From NCBI GenBank assembly GCA_937919205.1, contig CALFOZ010000232.1:1-39857 (forward strand): 39,857 nt of DNA, read 5' to 3'. A program made the translations under genes and the position numbers. Below, piece after piece: positions 1 to 8,317 of this stretch (position 1 is the stretch's first letter; each line of letters opens with the position of its first letter). Below the pieces are notes generated by a model, which saw nothing but the letters and a program-made list of their open reading frames with translations, ran no database searches and was not told where the DNA came from. The DNA is from an uncultured Planctomycetia bacterium. Lineage in GTDB: Bacteria > Planctomycetota > Phycisphaerae > Phycisphaerales > SM1A02.

Positions 1-315
1 TACAACAAAAACATTTTGCCAATACTTGAAGCGCGTTGTTGGGACTGCCACGGCAAAGGCGTAGCCAAGGGCGGCGTAGCCTTTGATCATGTGGCGGAGT
101 TGATTGTGAAAGAGCCCTTGGTGAAAAGTAAGCAAGTCCCAATTATTCTTGTGGGCAAACCAGCGTCAAGCGCCATGATGAAAGCCATTCAAAAACCAAT
201 CACCGCCAAGGGCCACATGCCGCCAAAAGGCGCGCGGCTTACGGCGGAGCAAATTGCTTTGATTGAAGCCTGGATTCAACAGGGCGCAAAAGTTGTGAAT
301 CCGCCCAAACCCTAA
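1..315 (+). CDS. Planctomycete-type cytochrome c domain protein, C-terminal part (partial)
   Basis: The reading frame is open at the left edge, so only the last 104 residues are visible and the real start lies outside the window. A CWDCH haem-binding motif (CxxCH) lies near residues 13-17 of the visible part. It is followed by KGGVAFD and, near the end, by MPPKGARLT and the sequence EAWIQQGA. These are the hallmarks of the planctomycete cytochrome c (PSCyt1) domain, which covalently binds haem c in the periplasm. The domain usually sits at the N-terminus of large PSD1/PSCyt2 proteins, but here it is at the C-terminal end, so the full architecture cannot be known. The gene converges on the TauE-like gene with an 8-base gap and no obvious terminator. 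Confidence 0.85.
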   Translation, partial: YNKNILPILEARCWDCHGKGVAKGGVAFDHVAELIVKEPLVKSKQVPIILVGKPASSAMMKAIQKPITAKGHMPPKGARLTAEQIALIEAWIQQGAKVVNPPKP

Positions 316-323
316 TTCAAATT

Positions 324-1058
324 TTAGACCGCGACAAATTTTACAGCCGCGATAAGCAACACACATCCAAGCAGTATGCGCAACACGGCTTGAGACGAGG
401 CGCGCGCGCTGTATGTGGCGCCAAGCCAGCCGCCCACAATGGCCGCTACGCCGGCCCACCACAGCCAGGCTGGATATTCAACGCTTTGGCTGATCACTCC
501 ACCAAGCGCGGCGATTGAATTAACAAATATAAATGGCGCGGACACCGCCGCGGCTTCGCGTGGCGTGGCCCATGCGCACAAGACAAGAAGGGGAGTGAGA
601 AAAATACCGCCGCCCACGCCAACCAGTCCAGAAAGAAATCCAATCGCGGCGCCGCACGCCAACGCGTCAACCAAAACAAGCGGCTTTGGCGAAAAAGTTT
701 TTTGTGGCATAAATAGTCTGATCGCCGCAAGTAGCAATGTTGCGGCCACCAATATTTTGAACGCGCTCTCTTGAATGACAAGCGTGCCGCCCCAATAGGC
801 GAACGGTATGGAGGTGACACCAAACGGCCACAGCAAGCGCCAGCGAAAGTGTCCCGCTTTGACAAACGCGAACGTGGCCAACGCCGAGACCATGATGTTT
901 AAAATAAGCGCCGATGGCCGCATGAACGCCGCGCTGACGCCAAACAACGCCATGATGGCCAGATAGCCCGAGGCGCCGCCGTGGCCAACGCTGGCATACA
1001 GCGCCGCGATTATTCCAATAAGCACAATGAATGTCACAAGCGCAAAATCGGTGGGCAT
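324..1058 (-). CDS. TauE/SafE (TSUP) family membrane permease
   Basis: This 244-residue protein is almost wholly hydrophobic, with about eight predicted membrane helices. The N-terminal ASVGHGGASGYLA and the mid-protein GFLSGLVGVGGGIFLTPLL are the two repeated glycine-rich motifs of the sulfite exporter TauE/SafE family (DUF81), which exports small sulfonates or sulfite. The substrate cannot be told from sequence. A longer frame reaches 1250 but would cover untypical sequence and nearly abut the tRNA. I chose the ATG at 1058 because homology starts there and a TAAACT hexamer ends 7 bases upstream of it, with no Shine-Dalgarno, which suggests a leaderless transcript. Confidence 0.88.
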   Translation of the reverse strand: MPTDFALVTFIVLIGIIAALYASVGHGGASGYLAIMALFGVSAAFMRPSALILNIMVSALATFAFVKAGHFRWRLLWPFGVTSIPFAYWGGTLVIQESAFKILVAATLLLAAIRLFMPQKTFSPKPLVLVDALACGAAIGFLSGLVGVGGGIFLTPLLVLCAWATPREAAAVSAPFIFVNSIAALGGVISQSVEYPAWLWWAGVAAIVGGWLGATYSARASSQAVLRILLGCVLLIAAVKFVAV

Positions 1059-1065
1059 GCGAATA

Positions 1066-1071
1066 AGTTTA
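1066..1071 (-). promoter_or_regulatory. Putative -10 element (TAAACT) of the TauE-like gene
   Basis: TAAACT on the minus strand ends 7 bases before the ATG at 1058. This spacing would place the transcription start at or next to the start codon. It is one of a recurring set in this window; no convincing -35 is seen. Confidence 0.45.
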
Positions 1072-1251
1072 GTGCGTGGATTTTTTTTAGTTGTGCGCGC
1101 GCAAGCACATGCGCCGCTGACCTTCATAATAGGCTGGGCAAACAGTTCATATTGAATTGCTGTCGCACTGCATTTGCAACGCCCGAAGCCCGCAGTGCGT
1201 TGGTCCACGCGCGCCACCACGGCGGAATCAATTTGAAGCGAAAAAAACAAA

Positions 1252-1325
1252 CGTCCCGAGGTGGATTCGAACCACCGACCTGCAGCTTAGAAGGCTGCTG
1301 CTCTATCCAGCTGAGCTATCGGGAC
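1252..1325 (-). tRNA. tRNA-Arg (anticodon TCT)
   Basis: A full cloverleaf can be folded on the minus strand: acceptor GTCCCGA with TCGGGAC, D-arm GCTC/GAGC, anticodon stem GCAGC/GCTGC with loop CTTCTAA (anticodon TCT, reading AGA), and T-arm GGTGG/CCACC with loop TTCGAAT. The 74 nucleotides include a G discriminator. CCA is not encoded. A T-rich run (GTTTGTTTTTTT) follows the 3' end directly and may serve as the termination or processing signal. Confidence 0.96.
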
Positions 1326-1490
1326 CCGCAAGGATTTCAATCACGGAGCTGGATGATTCATTTCCACCAAACTCCGCGGGATGATTGTAATAGTGCGAGC
1401 CCCAAGTGCGTCACGGTGATTTCGCAAGTAATTTGTCGTGTCGTATACGCGATCACCAACGCATATCACACACTTGTGCAGTGTTGCGAG

Positions 1491-1502
1491 TAAACTTAAA
1501 CT
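1491..1502 (+). promoter_or_regulatory. Tandem TAAACT TAAACT upstream of the HD-GYP gene
   Basis: Two abutting copies of TAAACT end 15 and 9 bases before the ATG at 1512. The same hexamer appears as a putative -10 element before the TauE-like gene, nuoC and the DUF1573 gene. Either copy could act as the -10; no clear -35 is visible. Confidence 0.35.
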
Positions 1503-1511
1503 GAATTAGAG

Positions 1512-3584
1512 ATGCTTCGAACCCGCATTCGAATTTTAATCGTGGCAACCGCCCTTGGGACGGCCACGGTTATTTCCCTTGTGCTGTACTTCTTGGTTGG
1601 AGCGATTGTTATTCAAGGCATGCAGGAAAGGGTGATGTCTTTGGCCAGCGTTTTATCAGCGGGCATGGATAAAAATAAAATCATTCAACTTTCAGAGGAT
1701 AAAAATCCAAATCGCGAGCAGGCGAATTTTATATATTTGAATCAAGTCTTGGGGGAGATGATTCGTGGCACTGCATTATTCAGCAACCCCATTGTTGGCG
1801 CCAGCATTTTAGTTCCAACGCGCGAGAACGCCACATCTGGATTTGATGTTTTGGTGGCAAGCGATGGATCCTCGAAACCGCGCAGGCCATTCAACCCAAG
1901 TGATGATCAATTTCGTTTTGAATTGCAGGGGAAGCCATGCGATTGGGTGTTCCTGTCCGATGAATCTGGTTCGTGGATCACTGGCTATGCAAATATCAGC
2001 GATGCCAATGGAAAATTAATTGGAATGGTGGAACTGCATCTAGACAGAGCGGTTGTGCAATGGATGCTTTTGAAATTATTCCTGGTTGTGTTCGTGTTTG
2101 GGTTCGGTCTATCCATTGCCGCAAGTTTCTTGTCTGATCGAGTGGTGGTGAGATTGCTGAGACCCCTGGATCTACTCAACACCGCCATACAAAATATTTC
2201 CAGTGGAAATTACAAATCACCAATCACTATTACGCATCCCAAAGATTTTGTCATTGTCGGCCAAAATATAAAAAAGTTGGCTGAAAAATTAGAGCAACAA
2301 GACCAATTACGCCAAGAAACGCAAGCCATGCAAGCCAATGCGGATATTCGAGAAGAGCATGACATGTTGATCCAGATGCTTGAGGAGCAATTGTCGAAGG
2401 TGACGGATGTGGATTTACTGTTGAATTTTATTTTAAATTCCGCGCTGGAATTTTCCAGATGCGAGGCGGGCTCGATTTGGATCATGGATCAAGGCGAACT
2501 TGTGTTGTGGTACGCGCGCAATTTAGTTTTTGAAAAAAATACTCCCGGTACCCAAACTGGAATTGTAAACGCTCGAATATCAATCACATCCAAGAGCATC
2601 GTTGGCCATTGCGTACTTAGTAAAAAACAAATTGTGATAGACGACGTCTATCACTTGCCAAGTGGATCGCCCTTTCAATTTGATCAATCGTTTGACATAA
2701 AAAGCGGCTTTAAAACGCGTTGCATGATTTCCATTCCGTTGCTTGGCATGCAGGGGACGGTGCTTGGAGTGATGCAGTTGATCAACCCAGAAAATCACGA
2801 AACAGTCACGGACACTCCATTGGTGGACCGCGCGGAAGCCTTCGCCATTCTGACCGGTCAAGTGCTTGAGCGCGTCAACAACGCCAAGGAATTATTAATG
2901 CGGTTGGTGCGAACCGCTGAAGTGCGCGACCCCCACGAAACCGGCGTGCATGTGCAACGCGTGTCTGGCGTGGCGTGCCATTTGTACAAACTTATCGCGA
3001 ATAAGCGCAATGTTTTGCCACAAGTCCGCGATCAAAATCTTTCCGTGCTACGCGTGGCCGCATTTTTGCATGACATTGGCAAGGTTGGCATTCCCGATTC
3101 CATTTTGAAGAAGCCAGGCAAGTTGGACGAGTATGAATACAACTTAATGAAGTGGCACACCATTATTGGCGCGAAGTTGTTTGATGATTCTGAAAACGCG
3201 CTGGAGAAGGCGGCATCCGATGTTGCTTTGCACCACCATGAGCGGTGGGATGGAAAGGGATATCCAGGCGCGATTGACTTTCCCGCATACGGTAGGATTC
3301 TTGACGAGTTGCAGGACATGCCGCATTTAACCAGTGGACTGAAAGGCGAGGAGACGTCCATGTTCGCTCGGCTTGTCGGAATTGCGGATGTGTTTGACGC
3401 GCTTGCGAGTTCGCGCGCGTACAAGGAACCGTGGACCGACGAGCAAATTAAATCTGAATTTTCTAAAAATTCTGGAACGCAATTTGATCCGGAGATTGTC
3501 GCCACGTTTCTGGAAAATTACAGCGATTTGAAAGCCATTCGCGAGCGATTTCAAAACCCGCATCAGACGCGGCGCGGCACTTAA
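1512..3584 (+). CDS. Membrane-bound GAF / HD-GYP domain c-di-GMP phosphodiesterase
   Basis: The 690-residue protein has a membrane helix near residues 8-34, an extracytoplasmic sensory region to about 180, a second helix near 182-208, a HAMP-like linker and coiled coil (about 205-295), a GAF domain (about 296-453) and a C-terminal HD-GYP domain (about 460-680). The HD-GYP motifs are intact: HDIGKVGIP near residue 520 and HHERWDGKGYP near 575. The family hydrolyses cyclic di-GMP to pGpG or GMP in response to sensory input. The start has only a weak GAG upstream; tandem TAAACT boxes precede it. The TAA stop shares the palindrome TTAA with the convergent nuoC stop. Confidence 0.92.
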   Translation: MLRTRIRILIVATALGTATVISLVLYFLVGAIVIQGMQERVMSLASVLSAGMDKNKIIQLSEDKNPNREQANFIYLNQVLGEMIRGTALFSNPIVGASILVPTRENATSGFDVLVASDGSSKPRRPFNPSDDQFRFELQGKPCDWVFLSDESGSWITGYANISDANGKLIGMVELHLDRAVVQWMLLKLFLVVFVFGFGLSIAASFLSDRVVVRLLRPLDLLNTAIQNISSGNYKSPITITHPKDFVIVGQNIKKLAEKLEQQDQLRQETQAMQANADIREEHDMLIQMLEEQLSKVTDVDLLLNFILNSALEFSRCEAGSIWIMDQGELVLWYARNLVFEKNTPGTQTGIVNARISITSKSIVGHCVLSKKQIVIDDVYHLPSGSPFQFDQSFDIKSGFKTRCMISIPLLGMQGTVLGVMQLINPENHETVTDTPLVDRAEAFAILTGQVLERVNNAKELLMRLVRTAEVRDPHETGVHVQRVSGVACHLYKLIANKRNVLPQVRDQNLSVLRVAAFLHDIGKVGIPDSILKKPGKLDEYEYNLMKWHTIIGAKLFDDSENALEKAASDVALHHHERWDGKGYPGAIDFPAYGRILDELQDMPHLTSGLKGEETSMFARLVGIADVFDALASSRAYKEPWTDEQIKSEFSKNSGTQFDPEIVATFLENYSDLKAIRERFQNPHQTRRGT

Positions 3585-4138
3585 GAAACGTCGCGCGAAA
3601 GCTTTTGATAGCGCTCGCGTTCGCCACGACCACGCAGTGGATAATCCTTGCGCAGCGGATGCGCTGGAAAATCTTTCCACAATAAAATACGGCGCAGGTC
3701 AGGATGGTTGCGGAATCGAATTCCAAACATGTCGAACACCTCGCGCTCCATCCACTCGGCGCCTGGCCACAAGTCCGTGACCGAATCAACAAAGAGCGTT
3801 GGGTCTGGTTCAATCCCGGTGGTGTCAATGGAAGGATTTAAATACACCTTCAAGCGAAGGCGGCGCTCAAATTGGAAACTGCAGAGGTTGTAGACCACGG
3901 CAAAACGCGCTGGTTGCTCGGCTGGATACTCCAGGTAATCCACGCCCGCCAAATCGCTGAGAAAGTTGTAACGGCAATTCGGATCGTCGCGCAGAAAGCG
4001 CGCCACTTCATGCAGGGAATTTTCGGGGACCACAAGCGAAGTCTGTCCACGGAATTCTGTCGCCATGAATTTCACTTGACCAAAGCGTTCTTTGACAAGA
4101 GGAAGCGTGGGGTGATCTAGTTTGGTGGCGGCTGGCAT
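3581..4138 (-). CDS. nuoC: NADH-quinone oxidoreductase subunit C (NuoC, 30 kDa)
   Basis: The 185-residue protein matches the 30-kDa subunit of respiratory complex I, part of the peripheral arm that connects the iron-sulfur chain to the quinone site. The family signature is clear near the C-terminus: EREVFDMFGI, then HPDLRRILL, then HPLRKDYPL. The N-terminal part (FLSDLAGVDY) also fits. A TTG two codons upstream (4144) is a possible start, but I prefer the ATG at 4138 because TAAACT lies 8 bases before it. No other nuo gene is in the window, so nuoC stands alone here between unrelated genes, although it is usually flanked by nuoB and nuoD. Confidence 0.93.
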   Translation of the reverse strand: MPAATKLDHPTLPLVKERFGQVKFMATEFRGQTSLVVPENSLHEVARFLRDDPNCRYNFLSDLAGVDYLEYPAEQPARFAVVYNLCSFQFERRLRLKVYLNPSIDTTGIEPDPTLFVDSVTDLWPGAEWMEREVFDMFGIRFRNHPDLRRILLWKDFPAHPLRKDYPLRGRGERERYQKLSRDVS

Positions 4139-4146
4139 AGGCAAAT

Positions 4147-4152
4147 AGTTTA
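4147..4152 (-). promoter_or_regulatory. Putative -10 element (TAAACT) of nuoC
   Basis: TAAACT on the minus strand lies 8 bases before the ATG at 4138, and no Shine-Dalgarno is seen. It is consistent with a very short or absent leader. Confidence 0.35.
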
Positions 4153-4352
4153 GCCATGATGCGGCGCAAAGTGGCGGCGAATTTTGCGCGGCAAATTGGC
4201 TTGATCATCCCGCCACACAAAGGAATTACGCGCGGCCAGAATGATTATTGAATTGCGCACGGCAACAATGCGTTGTTTTAATTTGCAAAATGTGTTGGAA
4301 AAAAGGCAGATATTTGAAATGTGAAAGTGAATCTTGTCACAGTGCCTTGGCA

Positions 4353-4371
4353 GGCAACGGCGTTCGTTGCC
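4353..4371 (+). other. Perfect hairpin in the leader of the 4400 lipoprotein gene
   Basis: GGCAACG and CGTTGCC form a perfect 7-base-pair stem around the loop GCGTT. It ends 17 bases before the Shine-Dalgarno of the downstream gene. No T-run follows, so it is more likely an mRNA-stabilising or regulatory structure than a terminator. Confidence 0.4.
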
Positions 4372-4388
4372 GCGAATCAACAACATAC

Positions 4389-4394
4389 AAGGAG
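4389..4394 (+). promoter_or_regulatory. Shine-Dalgarno AAGGAG fixing the start at 4400
   Basis: AAGGAG lies 5 bases before the ATG at 4400. It decides the start against an upstream in-frame codon at 4334 and places a signal peptide exactly at the N-terminus. Confidence 0.8.
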
Positions 4395-4399
4395 CGAAA

Positions 4400-5074
4400 A
4401 TGAAACAGCGAAATACTTTGTGGGCTATGGGTGCGATGTTGGTGGCGTTGGGATTTACAAGCGTTACGGGCGGGTGCAAGTCAACCCACGAGAAGGTGAC
4501 CTATCCCGACGGAACAATCTATGAGCGGCATGATGTTGAATTTAGACCAGATTTTATACCAAGTTTGCTGAATTATGAAATGCGCGAGAAAGGTCTTTCC
4601 CAAGAAGGTCTGCGTCTGCGTGAATGGATTCCAAAGAAGGGCGGCGAAATTATTCACGAGGTTGAGGGCGTCTATTATGTGCCACTTAAGAAACTACTGG
4701 GGATTCGGCCGCAACTTTCAGTGAATTCAAATTACAAGAATGACGAAGGTCAGAAGAATGTGACGCCAAGCGAATACCGTATTTCCGCCGATTATTTGGC
4801 GGATAGCGCGGTCTTGGAGGGCCAAATTGCCGGCACCGACAATTGGCAGACCATTATCGATGGTGATATGCAAGACATCGCCATCGCGGCGATGAAGCGC
4901 GGATTGGGCGCGATGGAGTTTGAGAATGAATTTGGTTCGTGGCGCATTGTTGTTGATGCTCCAATTCCAGTGATTGTCACCAGGCTCAATGGTGAAATCA
5001 TGGATGTTCGTGGGATCAATGTGCGGTTTGGAAGCTATGTGTATTCGGATAGCGTGAATGAAAATTGTCGATAA
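4400..5074 (+). CDS. Lipoprotein of unknown function
   Basis: The 224-residue product begins with MKQRN, a hydrophobic stretch (about residues 8-22) and SVTGGC, with Cys26 as the likely lipidated residue; T at -3 makes the lipobox slightly non-canonical. The mature part is soluble and contains PDGTIYERHDVEF, a central region with many charged residues, and a C-terminal beta-rich stretch. I do not recognise the family. The gene has its own Shine-Dalgarno and a strong hairpin terminator downstream, so it is probably a single-gene unit. Its location (outer membrane or inner membrane face) cannot be decided. Confidence 0.8.
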   Translation: MKQRNTLWAMGAMLVALGFTSVTGGCKSTHEKVTYPDGTIYERHDVEFRPDFIPSLLNYEMREKGLSQEGLRLREWIPKKGGEIIHEVEGVYYVPLKKLLGIRPQLSVNSNYKNDEGQKNVTPSEYRISADYLADSAVLEGQIAGTDNWQTIIDGDMQDIAIAAMKRGLGAMEFENEFGSWRIVVDAPIPVIVTRLNGEIMDVRGINVRFGSYVYSDSVNENCR

Positions 5075-5092
5075 GAGCAATGGAGGGAGTCG

Positions 5093-5120
5093 CCCGGCGG
5101 GGACGAACGTCTCCGCCGGG
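5093..5120 (+). terminator. GC-rich hairpin after the 4400 lipoprotein gene
   Basis: CCCGGCGG pairs with CCGCCGGG, extended inward by a G-T pair and a G-C pair, 18 bases after the stop codon. It is followed by TTGTTGCTTG, which is T-rich but not a pure T-run. The position between two same-strand units supports termination. Confidence 0.65.
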
Positions 5121-5130
5121 TTGTTGCTTG

Positions 5131-5136
5131 TAGTCT
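5131..5136 (+). promoter_or_regulatory. Putative -10 element (TAGTCT) of the ABC exporter
   Basis: TAGTCT lies 7 bases before the GTG at 5144, directly after the terminator hairpin, and no Shine-Dalgarno is present. It fits the recurring leaderless pattern. Confidence 0.35.
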
Positions 5137-5143
5137 TGCATAA

Positions 5144-6112
5144 GTGGTCAGCCAGAATCAAAATGTGATTTCGCTTGAGTGTGTTTCCAAGGTGTATGGT
5201 GGAAACACGCACGCGTTGCGCGAGGTCTCACTTCATGTTGGCGCGGGTGAAATATTTGGATTGCTTGGTCCCAACGGCGCTGGAAAAAGCACGCTTGTGA
5301 AAGTGTTGCTGACAGTGGTCAAGCCAAGCGTGGCGCGCGGCGAAATGTTGGGCCAACCAATCGGCGATAAAAAAACATTGGCGCGGGTTGGATATTTACC
5401 CGAGCAACATCGACTGGCGCCCTATCTCACCGCGCGTCAGGCCGTGGAATTTGTGGCGGCGCTTTCCGGCGTGGACCGAGCCATCAGGAAAAAGCGCGCC
5501 GCGGAATTGCTCGACCGTGTTGGACTTTCAAAGTGGATGGACCGGCGCGTGAATGTGTTTTCAAAAGGCATGCGCCAGCGCGCGGGCTTGGCGGCGGCGC
5601 TTGTGAATGATCCGCAAATTATTTTTTTGGATGAGCCAACCGATGGCGTTGACCCAGTTGGGCGCGTTGAGATTCGCGACCTGCTCATTCAGATGCGCCG
5701 CGAAGGCCGCACCGTGTTTTTAAACAGCCATCTGTTGGGCGAGGCCGAGCAAGTGTGCGATCGCGTGGCGATTTTGGTGCAAGGGCGCGTTGTGAAGCAG
5801 GGGAGCATGGCCGATTTGCAAAAGGAAGGTTCGCGCCAAGAGTTGACGGTTCGTTGGGGCACCGCAAGCGCACGGCCATTGCCATTTCGCGGCATGAATA
5901 TCGCGCCAACGGTCAACGTCGACGGCTCGCATCAATATGTATTTAGCGACTTGGACACCGCCGCCGCGCAACCCGCGCTTGATGCGGCGCGCGCAATGGG
6001 TGGAGAAATTATTTCACTCATACCAATGCGCCAGCGATTGGAAGAGCTGTTTATGAAAATTGTGGTGGACCCAACCACTGGTAAAGCGCCGCCGCCAGGA
6101 GCGGGTTCATGA
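5144..6112 (+). CDS. ABC transporter ATP-binding protein (ABC-2 type exporter)
   Basis: The 322-residue protein carries a complete ATPase domain: Walker A GPNGAGKST (42-50), an ABC signature in variant form FSKGMRQR (about 138-145), Walker B IIFLDEP (about 158-164) and the H-loop NSH. The YLPEQ Q-loop is also present. After residue 220 a short C-terminal extension follows, as in exporters of the NosF/CcmA/drug-export type. The start codon is GTG without a Shine-Dalgarno. The stop overlaps the start of the permease by ATGA, so the two are translationally coupled and form one exporter. The substrate is unknown; the sequence does not discriminate between lipid, drug or protein export. Confidence 0.9.
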   Translation: MVSQNQNVISLECVSKVYGGNTHALREVSLHVGAGEIFGLLGPNGAGKSTLVKVLLTVVKPSVARGEMLGQPIGDKKTLARVGYLPEQHRLAPYLTARQAVEFVAALSGVDRAIRKKRAAELLDRVGLSKWMDRRVNVFSKGMRQRAGLAAALVNDPQIIFLDEPTDGVDPVGRVEIRDLLIQMRREGRTVFLNSHLLGEAEQVCDRVAILVQGRVVKQGSMADLQKEGSRQELTVRWGTASARPLPFRGMNIAPTVNVDGSHQYVFSDLDTAAAQPALDAARAMGGEIISLIPMRQRLEELFMKIVVDPTTGKAPPPGAGS

Positions 6113-7209
6113 CGGCCTTCACCGCGATTTTAGTGGACGGCTACCGCGAGCTTGTCGCCAAGAAATTATTCACGCTGTCCATGATCTTGTCGCTGTTAGT
6201 GGTGGCGGTCATAGGCGTGGGTGGTTTGAACGAGCAAGGTGTGACCATCTTTGGATTCACGATTGAAGTTCCATTTGTGAATTCAAACATGTTCACTCCC
6301 GCGGATTTTTACAAGCTTATGTTTAATTCCGTGGGCGTGAAATTCTGGCTGGGCTGGTTGGCGTGCTTGCTGGCTTTGGTCAGTAGCGCCGGAATGTTTC
6401 CAGAAATGGTTTCAAGCGGAGTGGTGGAGAACATGTTGTCGCGCCCCATACCGCGTTGGCGTTTATATATTTATAAATTCACCGCGGGGTTGTTGTTCAC
6501 CTCACTGCAAATGGCCGTGTTTTGCCTGGCTAGTTTTTTGGTCATTGGATTGCGCGGCGGCGCGTGGGAGCCAGGACTGTTTCTTGCCATTCCATTGGTC
6601 ACCCTGCTGTATTCATATTTGTTCGCCATGAGCGCGTTGCTGGGAACCGTCACGCGCTCGGCGATCGCGGCGTTGCTACTCACCATTTTATTTTGGGGAT
6701 TCTTGTTCACGTTGAATTCTGCGGAGTTTCTTGTGAATGGATTCCGCATTGGCAGTGTGAAAGAATGCGAAGCCATTCAAGCGTTGATGGAAAAGCGCCA
6801 GAAGGAAAATCCAGAAGTGGATGTTTCTGATTTGGAGTCCGAACTTGAACGCAATCAGTCCACGCTGAGCAACTTGGCGTTGTGGCACCGTGTTGTGTTT
6901 GCGATGAAGACCGTATTTCCAAAAACAGATGAGACCACTTCGCTATTGCAACGTTGGACTTTGGAAGCCTCCAACATGAAGGATGAAGGTGGCGATGACG
7001 CGGAGGAAGTTGCCGCGACGGCGCAGAAACCGCGTCGCCGGGGCGGTCCTGATTTTGGAAATGGCCGCGCGAAAACCCGCGACGTGAATCTGGCCCTTGA
7101 AGCCGATCAACGCTCTAGAGGTGTTGGTTGGATCTTGGGCACATCGGTGGCATTTGAAATTGCCACGCTTGGTTTAGGTTGCTGGCTCTTTGCGCGCCGT
7201 GATTTTTAA
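6109..7209 (+). CDS. ABC-2 type transporter permease
   Basis: This 366-residue membrane protein has about six predicted helices: one near residues 22-42, a group between about 78 and 215, and a last one near 342-360. Between the fifth and sixth helices is a hydrophilic insert of about 115 residues, rich in E, D, K and R and with a QKPRRRGGP stretch, which probably lies in the cytoplasm. The SGVVENMLSRPIPRW segment after helix 2 is typical of ABC-2 permeases (the coupling helix). It overlaps the ATPase gene by 4 bases and must form the transmembrane half of that exporter. Confidence 0.85.
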   Translation: MTAFTAILVDGYRELVAKKLFTLSMILSLLVVAVIGVGGLNEQGVTIFGFTIEVPFVNSNMFTPADFYKLMFNSVGVKFWLGWLACLLALVSSAGMFPEMVSSGVVENMLSRPIPRWRLYIYKFTAGLLFTSLQMAVFCLASFLVIGLRGGAWEPGLFLAIPLVTLLYSYLFAMSALLGTVTRSAIAALLLTILFWGFLFTLNSAEFLVNGFRIGSVKECEAIQALMEKRQKENPEVDVSDLESELERNQSTLSNLALWHRVVFAMKTVFPKTDETTSLLQRWTLEASNMKDEGGDDAEEVAATAQKPRRRGGPDFGNGRAKTRDVNLALEADQRSRGVGWILGTSVAFEIATLGLGCWLFARRDF

Positions 7210-7328
7210 ATCATGCCAGGAGCATGTGCGCGCTTTCACAACTGAGAGGCGCCGCGATTTTAAAATGCAAGAGACGCGCGGGCGTTCACCGCTCGCAGGC
7301 GCTAGAAATGCAAGTTACTCCACCGGAC

Positions 7329-8174
7329 TCACTGGTTCGATTGACCCAATTGCGCGGAGCGATCTTTCGCCGCTTGCGCCGCACGCGCAATCAGTTGCGA
7401 AAATTCTCCCGCATCCAGAACGGCAAGCGCCGCGGCTGTTGTGCCGTTTGGGCTGGTCACGCTGGCGCGCAACGCCGCCGCATCAAATGCGCCAGCTGAA
7501 GCGCTTTTTGCAACCCCTTGCAATACATCAAGCGACAAGTTTTTCGCCACATCTTTTGGCAGGCCAAGTTGCAGAGCCGCGCGCTCAAGCGCCTCAATGA
7601 ACAAGCACAAATACGCGATGCCGGAACTGGAAATGGCGGTGGCGGCGTCTAGGTGCGACTCATGGAGCAGTTCCACGCGTCCCACGGAAGAAAAAAGTTT
7701 CATGGCAAATTCACGCGCGGGCGCGGGACATTCTTGAGGAATTGAAAGCGCGGTCACCGCGGCTTGCACTTGCGCCGCCACATTTGGCATGGCGCGAATG
7801 ACATGCTTCACTTTCAAGCGCGCGCCAATATGTTCTGCGGACCAACCCGCCATAACGCTAATCACATTTGTGCCCGCATTCACGCAAAGTTGCGGCGCCA
7901 GTTCGCTGAAATACTGCGGCTTGATGGAGAGCAACAGCGCGTGGCCACTTTGCGCGCATGTGTTCATGTCTACTAATTTCAAACCCATGGAATGCGCTTG
8001 CGCCATGCGCGCGTCGCTTCTGGCCCACACAACAATGTCGCTGGGATTTAAAACACCAGTGGACACGCAACCGCGCACAATGGCCGAGGCAAGTTTGCCA
8101 AATCCAAGCACTGCCAATGCGTGTTGCGCACCGACAGTGCCATGCGAGTCTTGCTGTGGGGAAAAGTTTGGCAT
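7329..8174 (-). CDS. proC: Pyrroline-5-carboxylate reductase (ProC)
   Basis: The 281-residue protein has the N-terminal NAD(P)-binding GFGKLASAI motif (about 24-32), VISVMAGW in the middle, and the family-typical region around RAMPNVAAQV. The late region contains SSGIAYL and the conserved SVTSPNGTT near the C-terminus. ProC catalyses the last step of proline synthesis. A longer frame reaches 8360, but homology begins just after the ATG at 8174, and CACAAT lies 6 bases before it. The first glycine motif is GFGK rather than the usual GxGxM. The gene is convergent with the exporter operon and divergent from the kinase gene. Confidence 0.9.
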   Translation of the reverse strand: MPNFSPQQDSHGTVGAQHALAVLGFGKLASAIVRGCVSTGVLNPSDIVVWARSDARMAQAHSMGLKLVDMNTCAQSGHALLLSIKPQYFSELAPQLCVNAGTNVISVMAGWSAEHIGARLKVKHVIRAMPNVAAQVQAAVTALSIPQECPAPAREFAMKLFSSVGRVELLHESHLDAATAISSSGIAYLCLFIEALERAALQLGLPKDVAKNLSLDVLQGVAKSASAGAFDAAALRASVTSPNGTTAAALAVLDAGEFSQLIARAAQAAKDRSAQLGQSNQ

Positions 8175-8180
8175 GTTTGT

Positions 8181-8186
8181 ATTGTG
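8181..8186 (-). promoter_or_regulatory. Putative -10 element (CACAAT) of proC
   Basis: CACAAT on the minus strand ends 6 bases before the ATG at 8174. It matches TATAAT at four of six positions, including the last three. No Shine-Dalgarno is visible. Confidence 0.3.
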
Positions 8187-8317
8187 CCGTTGAACGAGAA
8201 TTTGTGTAGCGCCCAAAGCGTGTCGATTGTTCTTGAAAAAGCACGCCATTTCAAGGCGTTTGATGGCGCGCAAGTCCGCATGTTTATGTAGTTGACCTTG
8301 GTGGAAATATTTTTCAA

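Noticed and set aside
981-1493. Open frame of 170 codons on the plus strand covering the tRNA-Arg region
   Set aside because: It runs antisense to the tRNA and the TauE-like gene and shows no protein-like features.
5075-5143. Riboswitch between the lipoprotein gene and the ABC exporter
   Set aside because: The only structure is the terminator hairpin, and the gap is too short for a known aptamer.
8243-8259. Hairpin ACGCC-GGCGT followed by a T-run on the minus strand (terminator-like)
   Set aside because: No minus-strand gene lies upstream that it could terminate, the stem has only five pairs, and it sits in the gap between the divergent proC and kinase genes.
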